Assembly (NCBI RefSeq): GCF_000935045.1
Contig: NZ_JYKS01000017.1
Coordinates: 1-44,398 of the forward strand
DNA length: 44,398 nucleotides
Source of the DNA: Pseudomonas sp. 10-1B
GTDB lineage: Bacteria; Pseudomonadota; Gammaproteobacteria; Pseudomonadales; Pseudomonadaceae
Direction: 5' to 3'
Position 1 is the first letter of the stretch, and every line of letters starts with the position of its first letter. Below are positions 44,004 to 44,398 of this stretch, one piece after another. A program made the position numbers and the translations under genes. The notes under the pieces are model-generated. The model saw only the letters and a list, made by a program, of their open reading frames with translations, did no database searches and was not told where the DNA came from.

Positions 44004-44398
44004 ATGAAGATCATCATCCTCGGCGCAGGGCAGGTAGGCGGTACGCTGGCGGAGCACCTGGCCAGCGAAGCCAACGACATTACCGTGGTCGACACCGATG
44101 GCGACCGCCTGCGCGACCTCGGCGACCGCCTGGATATCCGCACCGTGCAGGGCCGTGGCTCGCTGCCCACGGTGCTGCGCCAGGCCGGTGCCGACGACGC
44201 CGACATGCTGGTGGCGGTGACCAACAGCGACGAGACCAACATGGTCGCCTGCCAGGTAGCCTATTCGCTGTTCCACACCCCGACCAAGATCGCCCGGGCG
44301 CGCGAGTCGGCCTACCTCACCCGCGAGGAGCTGTTCCATAACGACCATATCCCGGTCGACGTGCTGATCAGCCCCGAGCAAGTGGTGACCAACTACAT
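44004..44398 (+). CDS. trkA: Trk potassium uptake regulator TrkA, 5' part only
   Basis: The first ~131 codons of TrkA run to the window edge without a stop. The N-terminal RCK domain is recognisable: the Rossmann loop [14 protein letters not shown], then [12 protein letters not shown], then [23 protein letters not shown] precedes the ATG at 44004. TrkA binds NAD(H)/ATP and gates the TrkH channel. Full-length proteins of the family have about 457 aa. Confidence 0.93.
   Translation, partial: MKIIILGAGQVGGTLAEHLASEANDITVVDTDGDRLRDLGDRLDIRTVQGRGSLPTVLRQAGADDADMLVAVTNSDETNMVACQVAYSLFHTPTKIARARESAYLTREELFHNDHIPVDVLISPEQVVTNY

Overview
The window is chromosomal DNA of a fluorescent Pseudomonas, most likely of the P. 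putida group. Three things point there: the gene order from trkA back through rsmB, fmt, def, dprA, tsaC, qor, hemF and aroE; the cytochrome aa3 oxidase block next to a SulP transporter and a carbonic anhydrase; and many copies of the ~35-bp P. putida REP element. GC content is high, so most long antisense frames are shadows of real genes. I see no prophage, insertion sequence, CRISPR array, tRNA or rRNA.

Region 1 (0.15-14.5 kb) is respiratory. Transcribed leftward are ctaC, ctaD, ctaG and ctaE (caa3/aa3 oxidase and Cox11). A second leftward run holds SURF1, a small membrane protein, ctaA, ctaB, a SCO copper chaperone and an M48 peptidase. A 67-aa membrane protein lies on the opposite strand between the two runs. 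A good promoter (TTGCGT, 16 nt, TATACT) precedes ctaC. Beyond it are a conserved hypothetical gene, a SulP-family anion transporter and a beta-carbonic anhydrase. The last two look like a bicarbonate/CO2 handling pair.

Region 2 (14.8-25 kb) is mixed housekeeping and stress: a radical-SAM gene behind a textbook LexA box, yheV-prlC, a gamma-carbonic-anhydrase-like protein, a HAD phosphatase, a lipoprotein aminopeptidase, two tandem paralogous lipoproteins, two DUF1161 paralogues flanking osmC and a luciferase-like oxidoreductase, dodecin, and a DUF883 protein.

Region 3 (25-34.5 kb) carries trpI divergent from trpBA, two small genes, and a choline-O-sulfate module: a LysR regulator divergent from betC, then a choline-type periplasmic binding protein and a second SulP transporter. 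BetC would release choline and sulfate, the binding protein would capture the substrate outside the cell, and SulP may move sulfate.

Region 4 (34.6-44.4 kb) is the origin-proximal housekeeping block: aroE, hemF, qor, tsaC, dprA, def, fmt, rsmB and the start of trkA. It is interrupted at 37.7-39.1 kb by a small accessory patch. The patch holds two orphan genes, a strongly structured leader, and an ~85-bp repeat that precedes each of them. The LysM-domain gene found between dprA and def in P. aeruginosa and P. putida, as I recall the order, is absent here.

REP elements occupy most convergent or tail-end gaps. At least 12 perfect DnaA boxes (TTATCCACA) occur, 11 of them between 27.5 and 41.0 kb.
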